From: Desulfobulbus alkaliphilus
GTDB taxonomy: Bacteria; Desulfobacterota; Desulfobulbia; Desulfobulbales; Desulfobulbaceae
Length of the DNA: 39,532 bases
Reading direction: 5' to 3'
NCBI RefSeq assembly: GCF_016918545.1
Contig: NZ_JAFFQC010000031.1
Coordinates: 1 to 39,532 of the forward strand
Position 1 is the stretch's first letter. Each line of letters starts with the position of its first letter. Below, piece by piece: positions 19,869-27,361 of this stretch. The translations under genes were made by a program, and so were the position numbers. The notes under the pieces were generated by a model that did not search any database, was not told the origin of the DNA, and saw only the letters and a list, made by a program, of their open reading frames with translations.

Positions 19869-21374
19869 CTATTGGTTCCAGATGACATCGTATCTTTTGA
19901 TATGCATGTCGGCAATAGGGACGACGGTGATGCGTTTATTGGTCCTGCGCTCGAGTTGCTCGATGGTATTTGTTTCTTCATTGAGGAGCATGTCCGCGAT
20001 GTGTGGGTGGACTTTGATGGTGACGCGCGAACCGCCGATTTTGCCGGCATCCCTGCTGATCTTACGAAAAATTTCGTGACAGATGGTGCGGCGCGACTTG
20101 ATGAAGCCGTCACCGCCGCAGTAGAGGCAGGGTTCGCACATCGTCTGGGTGAGGCTCTCCGACAGGCGTTTGCGGGTCATCTGCACCAGGCCGAATTCGG
20201 AGAGTTTGAGGATATTCACTTTGCTCTTGTCATCACGCAGGGCTTCCTGAAACGCGGTGTAGAGCTCCTCCCGTTGCTGTTCGTCCTCCATGTCTATGAA
20301 ATCGATAATGATGATGCCGCCGAGGTTACGCAGACGAAGCTGCCGGGCGATTTCCCCGACCGCCTCCATATTGGTCTTGAAAATGGTTTCCGCCAGATCC
20401 GAAGCACCGACATAGCGGCCGGTGTTGACGTCGATAACGGTCAGGGCCTCGGTGGGCTCGATGACAATATAGCCGCCGGAGCGCAACCAGACTTTTTTGT
20501 CCAGAGCGCTGTTGATATCCGCTTCGATCCGGTATTTTTCGAACAAAGGCAGATCGCCGTCATAATAGCTGATCTTTTCCTTGATATGGGGTGCGAAAGT
20601 GTGAGCATAGGTCAGCAGCTGCTCATAGACCTCGCGATTGTCGATCACCAGTGATTGCGTATTCTCAGTGAAAAAGTCACGGACCGCTCGCAGGATCATG
20701 TCAAGATCCTTATAGATCAAACCGGGAACCGAAACCTTGCCTGCTTTGCTGAGTATGTCGTCCCAGAGCAGGAGTAGGTATTCCATGTCGGCTTCCAGTT
20801 CATCATTGCCGATGTTTTCGGCAACGGTGCGCATGATGAAACCGGTGCCTGGCGGACGAAGTGCTTCGATTTTATCCCGCAGCATCTGTCGGGTGGTTTC
20901 ATCTTCGATCTTGCGGGAGATGCCGATATGATCGGTGAGCGGCATGAATACCAGATTGCGACAGGGCAGGGTGATGTTGCCGGTCAGGCGGGCGCCTTTG
21001 GAACCGATGGGTTCCTTGGCAATCTGCACCAGGATTTCCTGGCCTTCGCGAAGAATAGTATCGATGGAGGGAGAGGTGAGGAGACTGTGCGGGCAGCTTT
21101 TTTTCAGCCGGTGACCGGAAGTCAGCCGCTGATAATTGTCGGAAAAAATATACAGGGCTTCGTCGATATAGAGAAACCCGGTTCGCTCCAGCCCGATGTC
21201 GACAAAAGCGGCATCAATGCCCGGCAGAACCCGAGCTACCCTGCCCAGATAAATGTTTCCAATGGATCCTTTTTCCGAGAGCCGTTCCATGTGAAGTTCG
21301 AGCAGGTTGCCGTTTTCCACCAGGGCGATCCGGTTCTCATAGGAGGTTGCATTAATGAGGATGTCTGTGTACAT
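19869..21374 (-). CDS. rng: Ribonuclease G
   Basis: RNase G is an endonuclease for 16S rRNA 5' maturation and mRNA decay. An N-terminal S1 domain (about 35-125) includes GNIYLGRVARVLPGIDAAFVDIG. The catalytic core has TVIDVNTGRYVG and IIIIDFIDMED with the metal-binding aspartates. CEPCLYCGGDG matches the Zn-link. At 501 residues it lacks the long scaffold tail of RNase E. I chose ATG 21374 (MYTDILINA), the family-like start; no strong Shine-Dalgarno is present. MITE copy 5 lies about 125 bp upstream. It shares a unit with the M23 and lptF genes. Confidence 0.95.
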   Translation of the reverse strand: MYTDILINATSYENRIALVENGNLLELHMERLSEKGSIGNIYLGRVARVLPGIDAAFVDIGLERTGFLYIDEALYIFSDNYQRLTSGHRLKKSCPHSLLTSPSIDTILREGQEILVQIAKEPIGSKGARLTGNITLPCRNLVFMPLTDHIGISRKIEDETTRQMLRDKIEALRPPGTGFIMRTVAENIGNDELEADMEYLLLLWDDILSKAGKVSVPGLIYKDLDMILRAVRDFFTENTQSLVIDNREVYEQLLTYAHTFAPHIKEKISYYDGDLPLFEKYRIEADINSALDKKVWLRSGGYIVIEPTEALTVIDVNTGRYVGASDLAETIFKTNMEAVGEIARQLRLRNLGGIIIIDFIDMEDEQQREELYTAFQEALRDDKSKVNILKLSEFGLVQMTRKRLSESLTQTMCEPCLYCGGDGFIKSRRTICHEIFRKISRDAGKIGGSRVTIKVHPHIADMLLNEETNTIEQLERRTNKRITVVPIADMHIKRYDVIWNQ

Positions 21375-21498
21375 AGAAATGTCTGGCCGGTCCGTGCTAG
21401 CTGCTCCCGGCAGACGGCGCAAGCCTGTCCGGCGCATAATGTTTCATGGAATGAGCAGGTAACTATACTATACCACCGGCAAACCGCCATAATAAATT

Positions 21499-21716
21499 CC
21501 TGAATCCGTGGTGGCTGGGTGCTTGTATTGGATATATCTTGTTGTAATTATCTTTTAATTGCCGAGGAATCCTTGCCAACAACTTTCACCAGCCGCCCTT
21601 CGGGATATCCGTCCGCACGCCATCTTGATAGCCCGTAACCGTCCGATAAAGTGTACTTTCATCGAACGGTCACAGACAGTAAAGCTGACGTACGGACGAA
21701 CACTCACGGATCCAGG
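21499..21716 (+). mobile_element. MITE-like element, full-length copy (copy 5)
   Basis: This 218-bp copy starts CCTGAATCCGTGG and ends TCACGGATCCAGG. The 87-nt internal hairpin is at 21611-21697. It is flanked by exact AAATT repeats (21494-21498 and 21717-21721), a clear 5-bp target-site duplication. It separates divergent rng and the glycosyltransferase. Confidence 0.9.
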
Positions 21717-21753
21717 AAATTGGTTGCCCCGATCATGGAGTGTATCCCCGAGC

Positions 21754-21780
21754 AGGAGTTGATGCAGGTACTTTTTTTTG
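21754..21780 (+). promoter_or_regulatory. Start region of the glycosyltransferase with a T8 tract
   Basis: AGGAG (21754-21758), an out-of-frame ATG (21762) and a run of eight T (21772-21779) precede the only in-frame start, TTG at 21778. Loss of one T would join the ATG to the glycosyltransferase frame. This is a possible slippage or phase-variation site, or a sequencing length error. Confidence 0.4.
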
Positions 21781-22620
21781 ATTTCCGTTATAATCCCGAC
21801 CTACAACAGGGTGGTACTTCTCGAGCGGGCCATCCGGTCCGTGCTTGCTCAACGCCACCCCTGCTGCGAGCTGATTATCGTTGACGACGGTTCCAACGAT
21901 ACTACAGCCGAAATGGTTGCCCGTCTTTCTGTCGGGGCCACGGTACCAATCCGATATCTAACCCAGGAGAACCGGGGGGCAGCCGCGGCCCGCAACCTTG
22001 GCATCCAGACCGCAACGGGATCACTGCTGGCTTTTCTCGATTCCGATGACTGGTGGCTGCCCGACAAGCTGGGCCTGCAACAGGCCGCCATGGCTGCCGC
22101 TCCTCGATACACGATCTCACACACCCGGGAGATCTGGTACCGCCGGGGGCAACGGGTGAATCAGAAAAAGAAACACGACCCACCCCATGGCGATATTTTC
22201 GCTGCCAGCCTGCGTATGTGTGTTGTCGGCATGTCCACGGTCATGGTCCGGCGCGATCTTTTCGATCGGTATGGTCTGTTTGACGAGCAGCTGCCCTGTT
22301 GTGAAGATTATGATCTCTGGCTGCGGGTCGGCCGTCGGGAGATGTTTTTGCTGGTAAGCCATGCACTCACTGCCAAAAGTGGTGGGCGGCCGGATCAGCT
22401 TTCTGCAATACATCGCCTGGGCATGGATGTCCATCGAATCCATTCTTTAAGAAAAATACTGGCAAGCGGTGTACTCGACCCCGAACAGCGTCGGCTGGTC
22501 CAGAACGAACTGGTACGTAAATGCATGATATATGGCCAGGGGTGCTGTAAACACGGTCGACCTGATGAAGGAGCGTCTTATCTGGCTTTAGCAGCTCAAA
22601 ATCACCCTCAACCGGAATAA
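21778..22620 (+). CDS. Family 2 glycosyltransferase
   Basis: The 280-residue protein starts MISVIIPTYNRVVLLERAIRSV, the classic GT-A fold opening, with ELIIVDDGSNDTT, NRGAAAARNLGI and a metal-binding D88-S-D90-D91. Later, DRYGLFDEQLPCCEDYDLWLR matches the acceptor/base region of GT2 enzymes. It is probably cytoplasmic and adds sugars to a cell-surface glycan; donor and acceptor are unknown. An in-frame stop at 21760 forces a start at TTG 21778, with AGGT 8 nt upstream. The radical SAM gene begins 5 nt after its stop, so they are probably co-transcribed, though no functional link is obvious. Confidence 0.88.
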   Translation: MISVIIPTYNRVVLLERAIRSVLAQRHPCCELIIVDDGSNDTTAEMVARLSVGATVPIRYLTQENRGAAAARNLGIQTATGSLLAFLDSDDWWLPDKLGLQQAAMAAAPRYTISHTREIWYRRGQRVNQKKKHDPPHGDIFAASLRMCVVGMSTVMVRRDLFDRYGLFDEQLPCCEDYDLWLRVGRREMFLLVSHALTAKSGGRPDQLSAIHRLGMDVHRIHSLRKILASGVLDPEQRRLVQNELVRKCMIYGQGCCKHGRPDEGASYLALAAQNHPQPE

Positions 22621-22625
22621 TCGAC

Positions 22626-23750
22626 TTGAAACAGGTTCCATCCTACGGCGATCCGGTCCGCTATCTCACTCGGCTCCATGTGGCGGAGGACTGCCTTGAT
22701 CTGGACTATACCCGCGAGATCATCTCCCGTGCCAACCTGCCGGTGACGGTTGTCGGTGAACGGGGCACACCGACCCTTGCCGGTGCATATCCCGGCAATC
22801 TCGGGGTTGGCAAGCGTCATCTTTTTCTCTGTCGTAACCGGGGGGCCTTTTTCAAACCCTGTCCAGCCACCCGGGTGTATCGCTGCTGCGAGTATCAGGT
22901 ACTCAATATCGGCATGAACTGCCCCATGGATTGTGTGTACTGTATCCTCCAGGCCTATCTCAACAATCCCTGGCTCAGCTTTTTCGTCAATATCCAAGAC
23001 CTGTTCGCCGAACTCGATCAGGCTCTGGATAGGGAACCGGACCGTTTTTTTCGCATAGGTACAGGAGAGTTCACCGACAGTCTGGCTTTGGACAGTTTGA
23101 CCCACCTCAGTCCCCGCCTGGTCAGATACATGGCCGGTCGAGGCAATGCGATCCTTGAACTTAAATCAAAAAGTGTCAGTATTGACAATCTCCAGGGGCT
23201 CGATCACCAGGGGCGGACTCTGATTGCCTGGTCGTTGAACACTCCGGAGATTATGGCCGGGGAAGAGATACGGACCGCCACCCTGGAGGAACGCCTGCAG
23301 GCGGCGGTACGCTGTGCTGAATGGGGATACAGGCTGGCTTTTCATTTTGATCCGATTATCCTTCATCCGGGCTGGCAGGAGGGCTACCGCTCGACGATCC
23401 GCCGGCTGTTCGCCACGGTGCCGGCTGAGGCTATTGCCTGGATCAGTCTGGGGGCGCTCCGCTACCTGCCGGCACTTAAATCCATAGCAACTGAACGTTT
23501 TCCCGCCACGAGAATGTTCTACCAGGAATTCATCGACGGACTGGATGGCAAACGCCGGTATTTCCGTACCGAGCGGGTGGCTATGTATCAATATATTGTC
23601 AAAGAGTTACGGCTATTTGCCGACCCCCGTACCTGTATTTATTTCTGTATGGAAAACGATACAATCTGGGAACAGGTTTTTGGGTTCTCTCCGGAGGAGC
23701 AGGGCGGGTTGCCGACCATGCTCGACCGTGCGGTCCAAACTATGACATGA
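22626..23750 (+). CDS. SPL-family radical SAM protein (spore photoproduct lyase-like)
   Basis: The protein carries C99-x3-C103-x2-C106 (NCPMDCVYC), which binds the [4Fe-4S] cluster that cleaves S-adenosylmethionine. Surrounding sequence (YQVLNIGMNCPMDC, RIGTGEFTDSLALD, ELKSKSVSIDNL, AFHFDPIILHPGW) is characteristic of spore photoproduct lyase and its relatives. True SPL repairs UV-induced spore thymine dimers; members in non-sporulating Proteobacteria are common and of uncertain function. No sporulation genes are seen here. The start appears to be TTG at 22626, 5 nt after the glycosyltransferase stop, without a clear Shine-Dalgarno, so coupled translation is likely. Length 374 residues. Confidence 0.88.
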   Translation: MKQVPSYGDPVRYLTRLHVAEDCLDLDYTREIISRANLPVTVVGERGTPTLAGAYPGNLGVGKRHLFLCRNRGAFFKPCPATRVYRCCEYQVLNIGMNCPMDCVYCILQAYLNNPWLSFFVNIQDLFAELDQALDREPDRFFRIGTGEFTDSLALDSLTHLSPRLVRYMAGRGNAILELKSKSVSIDNLQGLDHQGRTLIAWSLNTPEIMAGEEIRTATLEERLQAAVRCAEWGYRLAFHFDPIILHPGWQEGYRSTIRRLFATVPAEAIAWISLGALRYLPALKSIATERFPATRMFYQEFIDGLDGKRRYFRTERVAMYQYIVKELRLFADPRTCIYFCMENDTIWEQVFGFSPEEQGGLPTMLDRAVQTMT

Positions 23751-24018
23751 GTGCGAACCGGTTGATATTTTTTTCAAAGCTCCTACCTCTTGTTGCTTCC
23801 ACCGTCAACTGCCTCATGCTGTCTTTTATGGAAAAGTAACAATCGGCGCGCAGAGGCTTGCTTTTTTTCTCTTAATAGTTATCTTTCTCAAATAGTTTGT
23901 TTCGGTGACCCGCGGGGCAAACAGTCAGGTTGGTAGTGTCATTCGGAACAAAATGAATACTAAACAGAGGTATCACGTGAGTTGCATGGGCATGCAGCCG
24001 CTATGAAAGGAGAGCCAA

Positions 24019-24303
24019 ATGGGTGTGTTATCGATGGTCGCAAAGGGGAGGCAGATCGCCTGTCATGATGATTGGCCACTTTTTTACATGAATGACTTTT
24101 CCCGTATGGGGCTGGTGGTTAACGGTTTACCGGAAATGGCTCGGGCCCTTGAGATCAACGGTTATCAGTTCAGGCAGGACGACCAGGGCCTGGCCGTGGA
24201 AATATCCAGCCAGGAACAACTTGTCAAAATTATTACTATGTTGCAGGAACACCAAATTGAGTACGAAATGACTGATCTTGTACGTTGCGTCTATCAAGGA
24301 TGA
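24019..24303 (+). CDS. Small conserved-looking protein of unknown function (94 aa)
   Basis: I do not recognise the family. The protein has an excellent ribosome-binding site (AAAGGAG 8 nt before the ATG) and a beta-alpha-beta-like pattern: MGLVVNGLPEMARALEINGY, then LAVEISSQEQLVKIITMLQEHQI. This could be a small ligand-binding or ACT-like fold, which is only a guess. There is no signal peptide or membrane segment. It has its own 268-bp leader, in which TTGCTT and TATCTT (about 23866-23893) form a weak promoter candidate. A hairpin follows, between it and the convergent HDOD gene. Confidence 0.75.
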   Translation: MGVLSMVAKGRQIACHDDWPLFYMNDFSRMGLVVNGLPEMARALEINGYQFRQDDQGLAVEISSQEQLVKIITMLQEHQIEYEMTDLVRCVYQG

Positions 24304-24317
24304 TAACCCCCTGTGGT

Positions 24318-24332
24318 CTGCCCGGTGGGCAG
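24318..24332. terminator. Short hairpin between convergent genes
   Basis: CTGCCC (24318-24323) pairs with GGGCAG (24327-24332) around a 3-nt loop, between the stops of the 94-aa gene and the HDOD gene. A short T-run occurs about 9 nt later on the plus strand. It may terminate in both directions. Confidence 0.4.
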
Positions 24333-24341
24333 GCGAGAATT

Positions 24342-25232
24342 TTATGAAGCAGACTGCGTGGATTGTTGTGCCTCAAGGACTTGATCGCGATCTGTCGACA
24401 ACAGGCCGGGAGTGGTTTCAAGGAACTCTTTCAGAGCTGTCAGGTCCGTAGTTGACAGGTTAAGTCGCACAGCTTCTTCAGTTTTGAGAATATCGATGGC
24501 TGGATCGTTGATCAATCCGATACCCAGCCAGTGACAAAAAGTATTGGCCATCTTCACCAGGACCAGAATATAGTTGTTTCGATCATAATCCAGCAGGTGG
24601 TGATCCCTGGCTACAGCTGCAAACAACGGTGGCATCTTGATCCGCTGCAAGAGGAGATATCCCTGTTCCGCGTGGAGTTTATCTAAGGCGTTGAACAGAA
24701 GGTCATTGTTGAGGCTGATGGCTTTTCCTTTCTGCTTTATTTCATCAATCACTTTCAGTATCAAAAGTTTGCCGACATCGTGAAACAGAGCGGCAAAAAA
24801 AGCTTCATCCCGCATGATCCCAAAGTCAAGGCGCCTGGAAAGGAAAGCCGCGGCAAAGGCACACCCCACGGAATGTTGCCATAATTTTTTCATAATGGCA
24901 TCTATCTGGCTGTCATGCGCCCTGGCTTTCTTTTTGTGAATATCAGCGGAAACAATCCTGGCAACTTCCAGCATGCCGATTCTGATAATGGCGGCTTTTA
25001 CCGTTTTGGTTGGAACAAGGCCTTGGTATTGAACAGAATTGGCAATCCTTATCAGGTGGCTGGAGAGTGCCTGGTCGGCGATGATCAGTCTTTCAATAAC
25101 CCGGAGGTTGGGCTCTTTTTTGACCAATTCAAGTTGAATTTTTAAAGAGACCGCATCAAAAATCGGCAAGGTAAGACGCTCTGATTCGATGTGTTTTTTG
25201 AGCAAAGCAACAAAAGTGTGTTTATTTGCCAT
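24342..25232 (-). CDS. HDOD-domain signalling protein
   Basis: The 296-residue protein contains an HDOD domain (about 20-220), a catalytically degenerate HD-type fold used in bacterial signalling. LPIFDAVSLKIQLELVKKEP, LIIADQALSSHLIRIANS, AIIRIGMLEVARIV and FFAALFHDVGKLLILKV match the family. The HDVGK stretch retains an HD pair. HDOD proteins often act near cyclic di-GMP or motility networks; nothing nearby identifies a partner. I take ATG 25232 (MANKHTF); a GTG at 25280 is possible, and neither has a clear Shine-Dalgarno. A MITE-like fragment lies about 100 bp upstream. Confidence 0.85.
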   Translation of the reverse strand: MANKHTFVALLKKHIESERLTLPIFDAVSLKIQLELVKKEPNLRVIERLIIADQALSSHLIRIANSVQYQGLVPTKTVKAAIIRIGMLEVARIVSADIHKKKARAHDSQIDAIMKKLWQHSVGCAFAAAFLSRRLDFGIMRDEAFFAALFHDVGKLLILKVIDEIKQKGKAISLNNDLLFNALDKLHAEQGYLLLQRIKMPPLFAAVARDHHLLDYDRNNYILVLVKMANTFCHWLGIGLINDPAIDILKTEEAVRLNLSTTDLTALKEFLETTPGLLSTDRDQVLEAQQSTQSAS

Positions 25233-25332
25233 GCTGAGCTGGTCTGGATAGAGTGAACTAAGTACAGGCCTGTTGATCACAAAAAGGCCCGTTCAAATGG
25301 CGCCGGACAGGTGATCTTCCGATGTCACCAAG

Positions 25333-25421
25333 ACCGTTATTATCAAGGATTTTGCAGCAATTATAATGTGATTACAGTACGATGTATCCCGAAAAAGTGT
25401 CACGGCCGTCACGGATTCAGG
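25333..25421 (-). mobile_element. MITE-like element, truncated copy (copy 6)
   Basis: The end TCACGGATTCAGG and the inner core (TTATTATCAAGGATT, GCAGCAATTATAATGTGATTACAG) are intact; the other end is not recognisable and the internal hairpin is absent. The left boundary is approximate. It lies between the divergent HDOD and OYE genes. Confidence 0.75.
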
Positions 25422-25434
25422 CGGTGGTAAAATC

Positions 25435-25451
25435 TCACCGAATGTCGGTGA
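25435..25451. promoter_or_regulatory. 17-bp perfect dyad, possible operator
   Basis: TCACCGA (25435-25441) and TCGGTGA (25445-25451) are perfect inverted repeats separated by 3 nt. The dyad sits between the divergent HDOD and OYE-family genes, beside MITE copy 6. No regulator gene is adjacent; the operator role is a guess. Confidence 0.3.
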
Positions 25452-25695
25452 AATGCGGTCAGGCCTGGAAACTGGAACTGTTCCCATGGCAATATGCATA
25501 CAATTTCAGGAACAATGTCGACTTCGGAAACCTCACACAGTAGGTTCCATTTATGTTGTATCTGATTATCGGTTGAGGTGTAAAGATATTCTTTTCACCG
25601 GATACACGCGCGCTGACCTTTCCATGGGTGCGAGTAAAAGACCGCCTGTCCTGAAAGTTTGTTACCATTCCCATGACGATGAGGAGAAGCAAACC
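25452..25695. other. Leader of the OYE-family gene
   Basis: I recognise no RNA or coding element here. It ends in the GAGGAG ribosome-binding site of the OYE gene. A frame running through it into the reductase is better explained by chance. Confidence 0.45.
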
Positions 25696-26790
25696 ATGAA
25701 TCACCTTTTTCAACCCCTGCAACTGGGTCCCTTGACTCTCCCCAATCGTATCTTCATGGCACCGCTGACTCGATGCCGTACGGAAGTCGATCATATACCC
25801 ACCGCACTCATGGCCGAGTATTATGCCCAGCGAGCCGAGGGGGGATTACTCATTGCCGAGGCAACCATGGCCATGGCCGGCAATTCGGCCTTCTGGAGAG
25901 AACCCGGTATCTATTCACAGGCCCAGGTCGAAGGGTGGCGATTGACCACCGAGGCGGTTCATAGAGCCGGTGGCCATATTTTTCTGCAGATCTGGCACGG
26001 CGGCCGGGCCTGTCATCCCTTGTTCAACAACGGTGCAGTGCCGGTGTCAGCCAGCCCCCTGGCCATTACCGGCGAGGAGGTGCTGACACCGGAAGGCAAA
26101 CAACCGTATGTGGTCCCCCGGGAATTGAACGACAATGAAATACCCGCTGTTGTCGCCGGGTTCAGGAAGGCAGCGGAAAACGCCAAGGCCGCGGGTTTTG
26201 ACGGCATCGAGGTGCATAGCGCCAATGGGTATCTCCTTGACCAGTTTCTCCGCGACGGCTGCAACAAGCGAACCGGCCCCTATGGCGGTCCGATTGCCAA
26301 GCGTGCCCGACTGCTTTTGGAAGTCCTTGAGGCGGTCAACGGAGTCTGGGGCAGCGATCGGGTTGGCCTGCGGCTTTCACCCCTCAACAGCTACAACGAC
26401 ATGGAAGACAGTGATCCGATCAGCCTGGCCGCCTGGCTGGCTGATCGTCTCAATGCATGCAATCTGGCTTACCTGCATATGATGCGAGGTGATTTTTTCG
26501 GCCGGCAGCAGGGGGACGTGCTGACCCCGGTGCGGGAACGCTTTCATGGGGTACTCATCGGCAACATGGGGTATTCTCCCGAGGAGGCGGAAGCCGCCAT
26601 TGCCGCCGGCACGGTGGATGCCGTGGCCTTTGGCACCGCTTTCCTGGCCAACCCGGATCTGCCGACACGGATCAGGGCGGGGGCACCGCTGAATGAGCCC
26701 GACGCCGCCACTTTTTATACCCCGGGAGAGCGGGGGTACACGGATTATCCTTTCTGGGAACTGATCTCGGCGGGGGAGGGGAGGTTGTGA
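25696..26790 (+). CDS. Old-yellow-enzyme family flavin reductase (NemA-like)
   Basis: OYE enzymes use FMN and NAD(P)H to reduce activated C=C bonds, nitro-compounds or N-ethylmaleimide. The 364-residue protein starts MNHLFQPLQLGPLTLPNRI and shows MAPLTRCR, LQIWHGGRACHP, the HSANGYLLDQFL substrate-binding region (H-x-x-N), NKRTGPYGG and VDAVAFGTAFLANPDLP with the phosphate loop. The match is closest to E. coli NemA and plant OPR-like members. I chose ATG 25696, with GAGGAG upstream, rather than a longer frame. The dgkA-like gene starts about 30 nt after its stop, so they may be co-transcribed. Confidence 0.93.
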   Translation: MNHLFQPLQLGPLTLPNRIFMAPLTRCRTEVDHIPTALMAEYYAQRAEGGLLIAEATMAMAGNSAFWREPGIYSQAQVEGWRLTTEAVHRAGGHIFLQIWHGGRACHPLFNNGAVPVSASPLAITGEEVLTPEGKQPYVVPRELNDNEIPAVVAGFRKAAENAKAAGFDGIEVHSANGYLLDQFLRDGCNKRTGPYGGPIAKRARLLLEVLEAVNGVWGSDRVGLRLSPLNSYNDMEDSDPISLAAWLADRLNACNLAYLHMMRGDFFGRQQGDVLTPVRERFHGVLIGNMGYSPEEAEAAIAAGTVDAVAFGTAFLANPDLPTRIRAGAPLNEPDAATFYTPGERGYTDYPFWELISAGEGRL

Positions 26791-26821
26791 GGAGCAGCAA
26801 CCAGCCGGTCCCTGTCCTCTG

Positions 26822-27196
26822 ATGCCTCCATTTTCACTGCGCAAGCGGGCAGAAAGTTTCATTTATGCTTTCAAGGGCGGCCGCATCCTGCTGGCCACCC
26901 AGCACAATGCCTGGATTCATGCCGTTGCCACGCTGCTGGTCCTGATAACGGGGTTGGTTTTAGGGGTATCCCGGCTCGAATGGGCGCTGCTCGTGGTCGC
27001 CATCGGCTCGGTCTGGGCCATGGAGTCAGTGAATACGGCGGTTGAACTGCTGGCCGATGTGGTTTCCCCGCAGTGGCGTCAAGAGATCGGGGCGGTCAAG
27101 GATGTGGCCGCCTTTGGGGTTCTGGTGACCGCCTGCGGAGCAGTGCTGATCGGGCTGCTGGTCTTTCTGCCTTATGTCGTGCAGCTGGTCAGGTAA
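26822..27196 (+). CDS. dgkA: DgkA-family lipid kinase (diacylglycerol or undecaprenol kinase)
   Basis: The 124-residue integral membrane protein has three predicted helices. An amphipathic N-terminus (SFIYAFKGGRILLATQHNAWIH) precedes them, and the catalytic signature is ESVNTAVELLADVVSP followed by AVKDVAAFGVLV. This family phosphorylates diacylglycerol in Proteobacteria or undecaprenol in Gram-positives; the TQHNAWIH segment does not settle which. It acts in the inner membrane, recycling lipid from envelope glycan synthesis. The start is an ATG at the first plausible position; no strong Shine-Dalgarno is visible. Confidence 0.9.
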   Translation: MPPFSLRKRAESFIYAFKGGRILLATQHNAWIHAVATLLVLITGLVLGVSRLEWALLVVAIGSVWAMESVNTAVELLADVVSPQWRQEIGAVKDVAAFGVLVTACGAVLIGLLVFLPYVVQLVR

Positions 27197-27210
27197 AAAA
27201 AAGCTGGAAA

Positions 27211-27265
27211 CGTACGGGCAATGAAGAACGCGTGCGAACGGCCGCCCCGAAGGAGGGCAGGTGCA
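27211..27265 (-). mobile_element. Fragment of the MITE-like element
   Basis: The stretch resembles the hairpin-right-arm and CGCCCCG block of full-length copies (for example 33592-33648), including GTACGGGCAATGAAGA and GCGTGCGAACG. Neither terminal repeat is present. It lies between dgkA and the selenoprotein gene. Confidence 0.65.
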
Positions 27266-27308
27266 GGTGTATCAGAAAAGTGTTTCCACAATTTTACCCT
27301 GAGTACAG

Positions 27309-27314
27309 TATAAT
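27309..27314 (+). promoter_or_regulatory. Candidate -10 box for the selenoprotein gene
   Basis: A perfect TATAAT lies 47 nt upstream of the ATG. No convincing -35 hexamer is found at 16-18 nt, so the promoter assignment is weak. Confidence 0.35.
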
Positions 27315-27361
27315 AAAAAATCAAACAGTAACCCTGTTGTCAAGGTTAAGGAGGCCCGGTT

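Noticed and set aside
23880-24000. Leader of the 94-aa gene as a cyclic-di-GMP or other riboswitch (GGGGCAAAC)
   Set aside because: The other conserved segments of the GEMM motif are missing; the match is too short.
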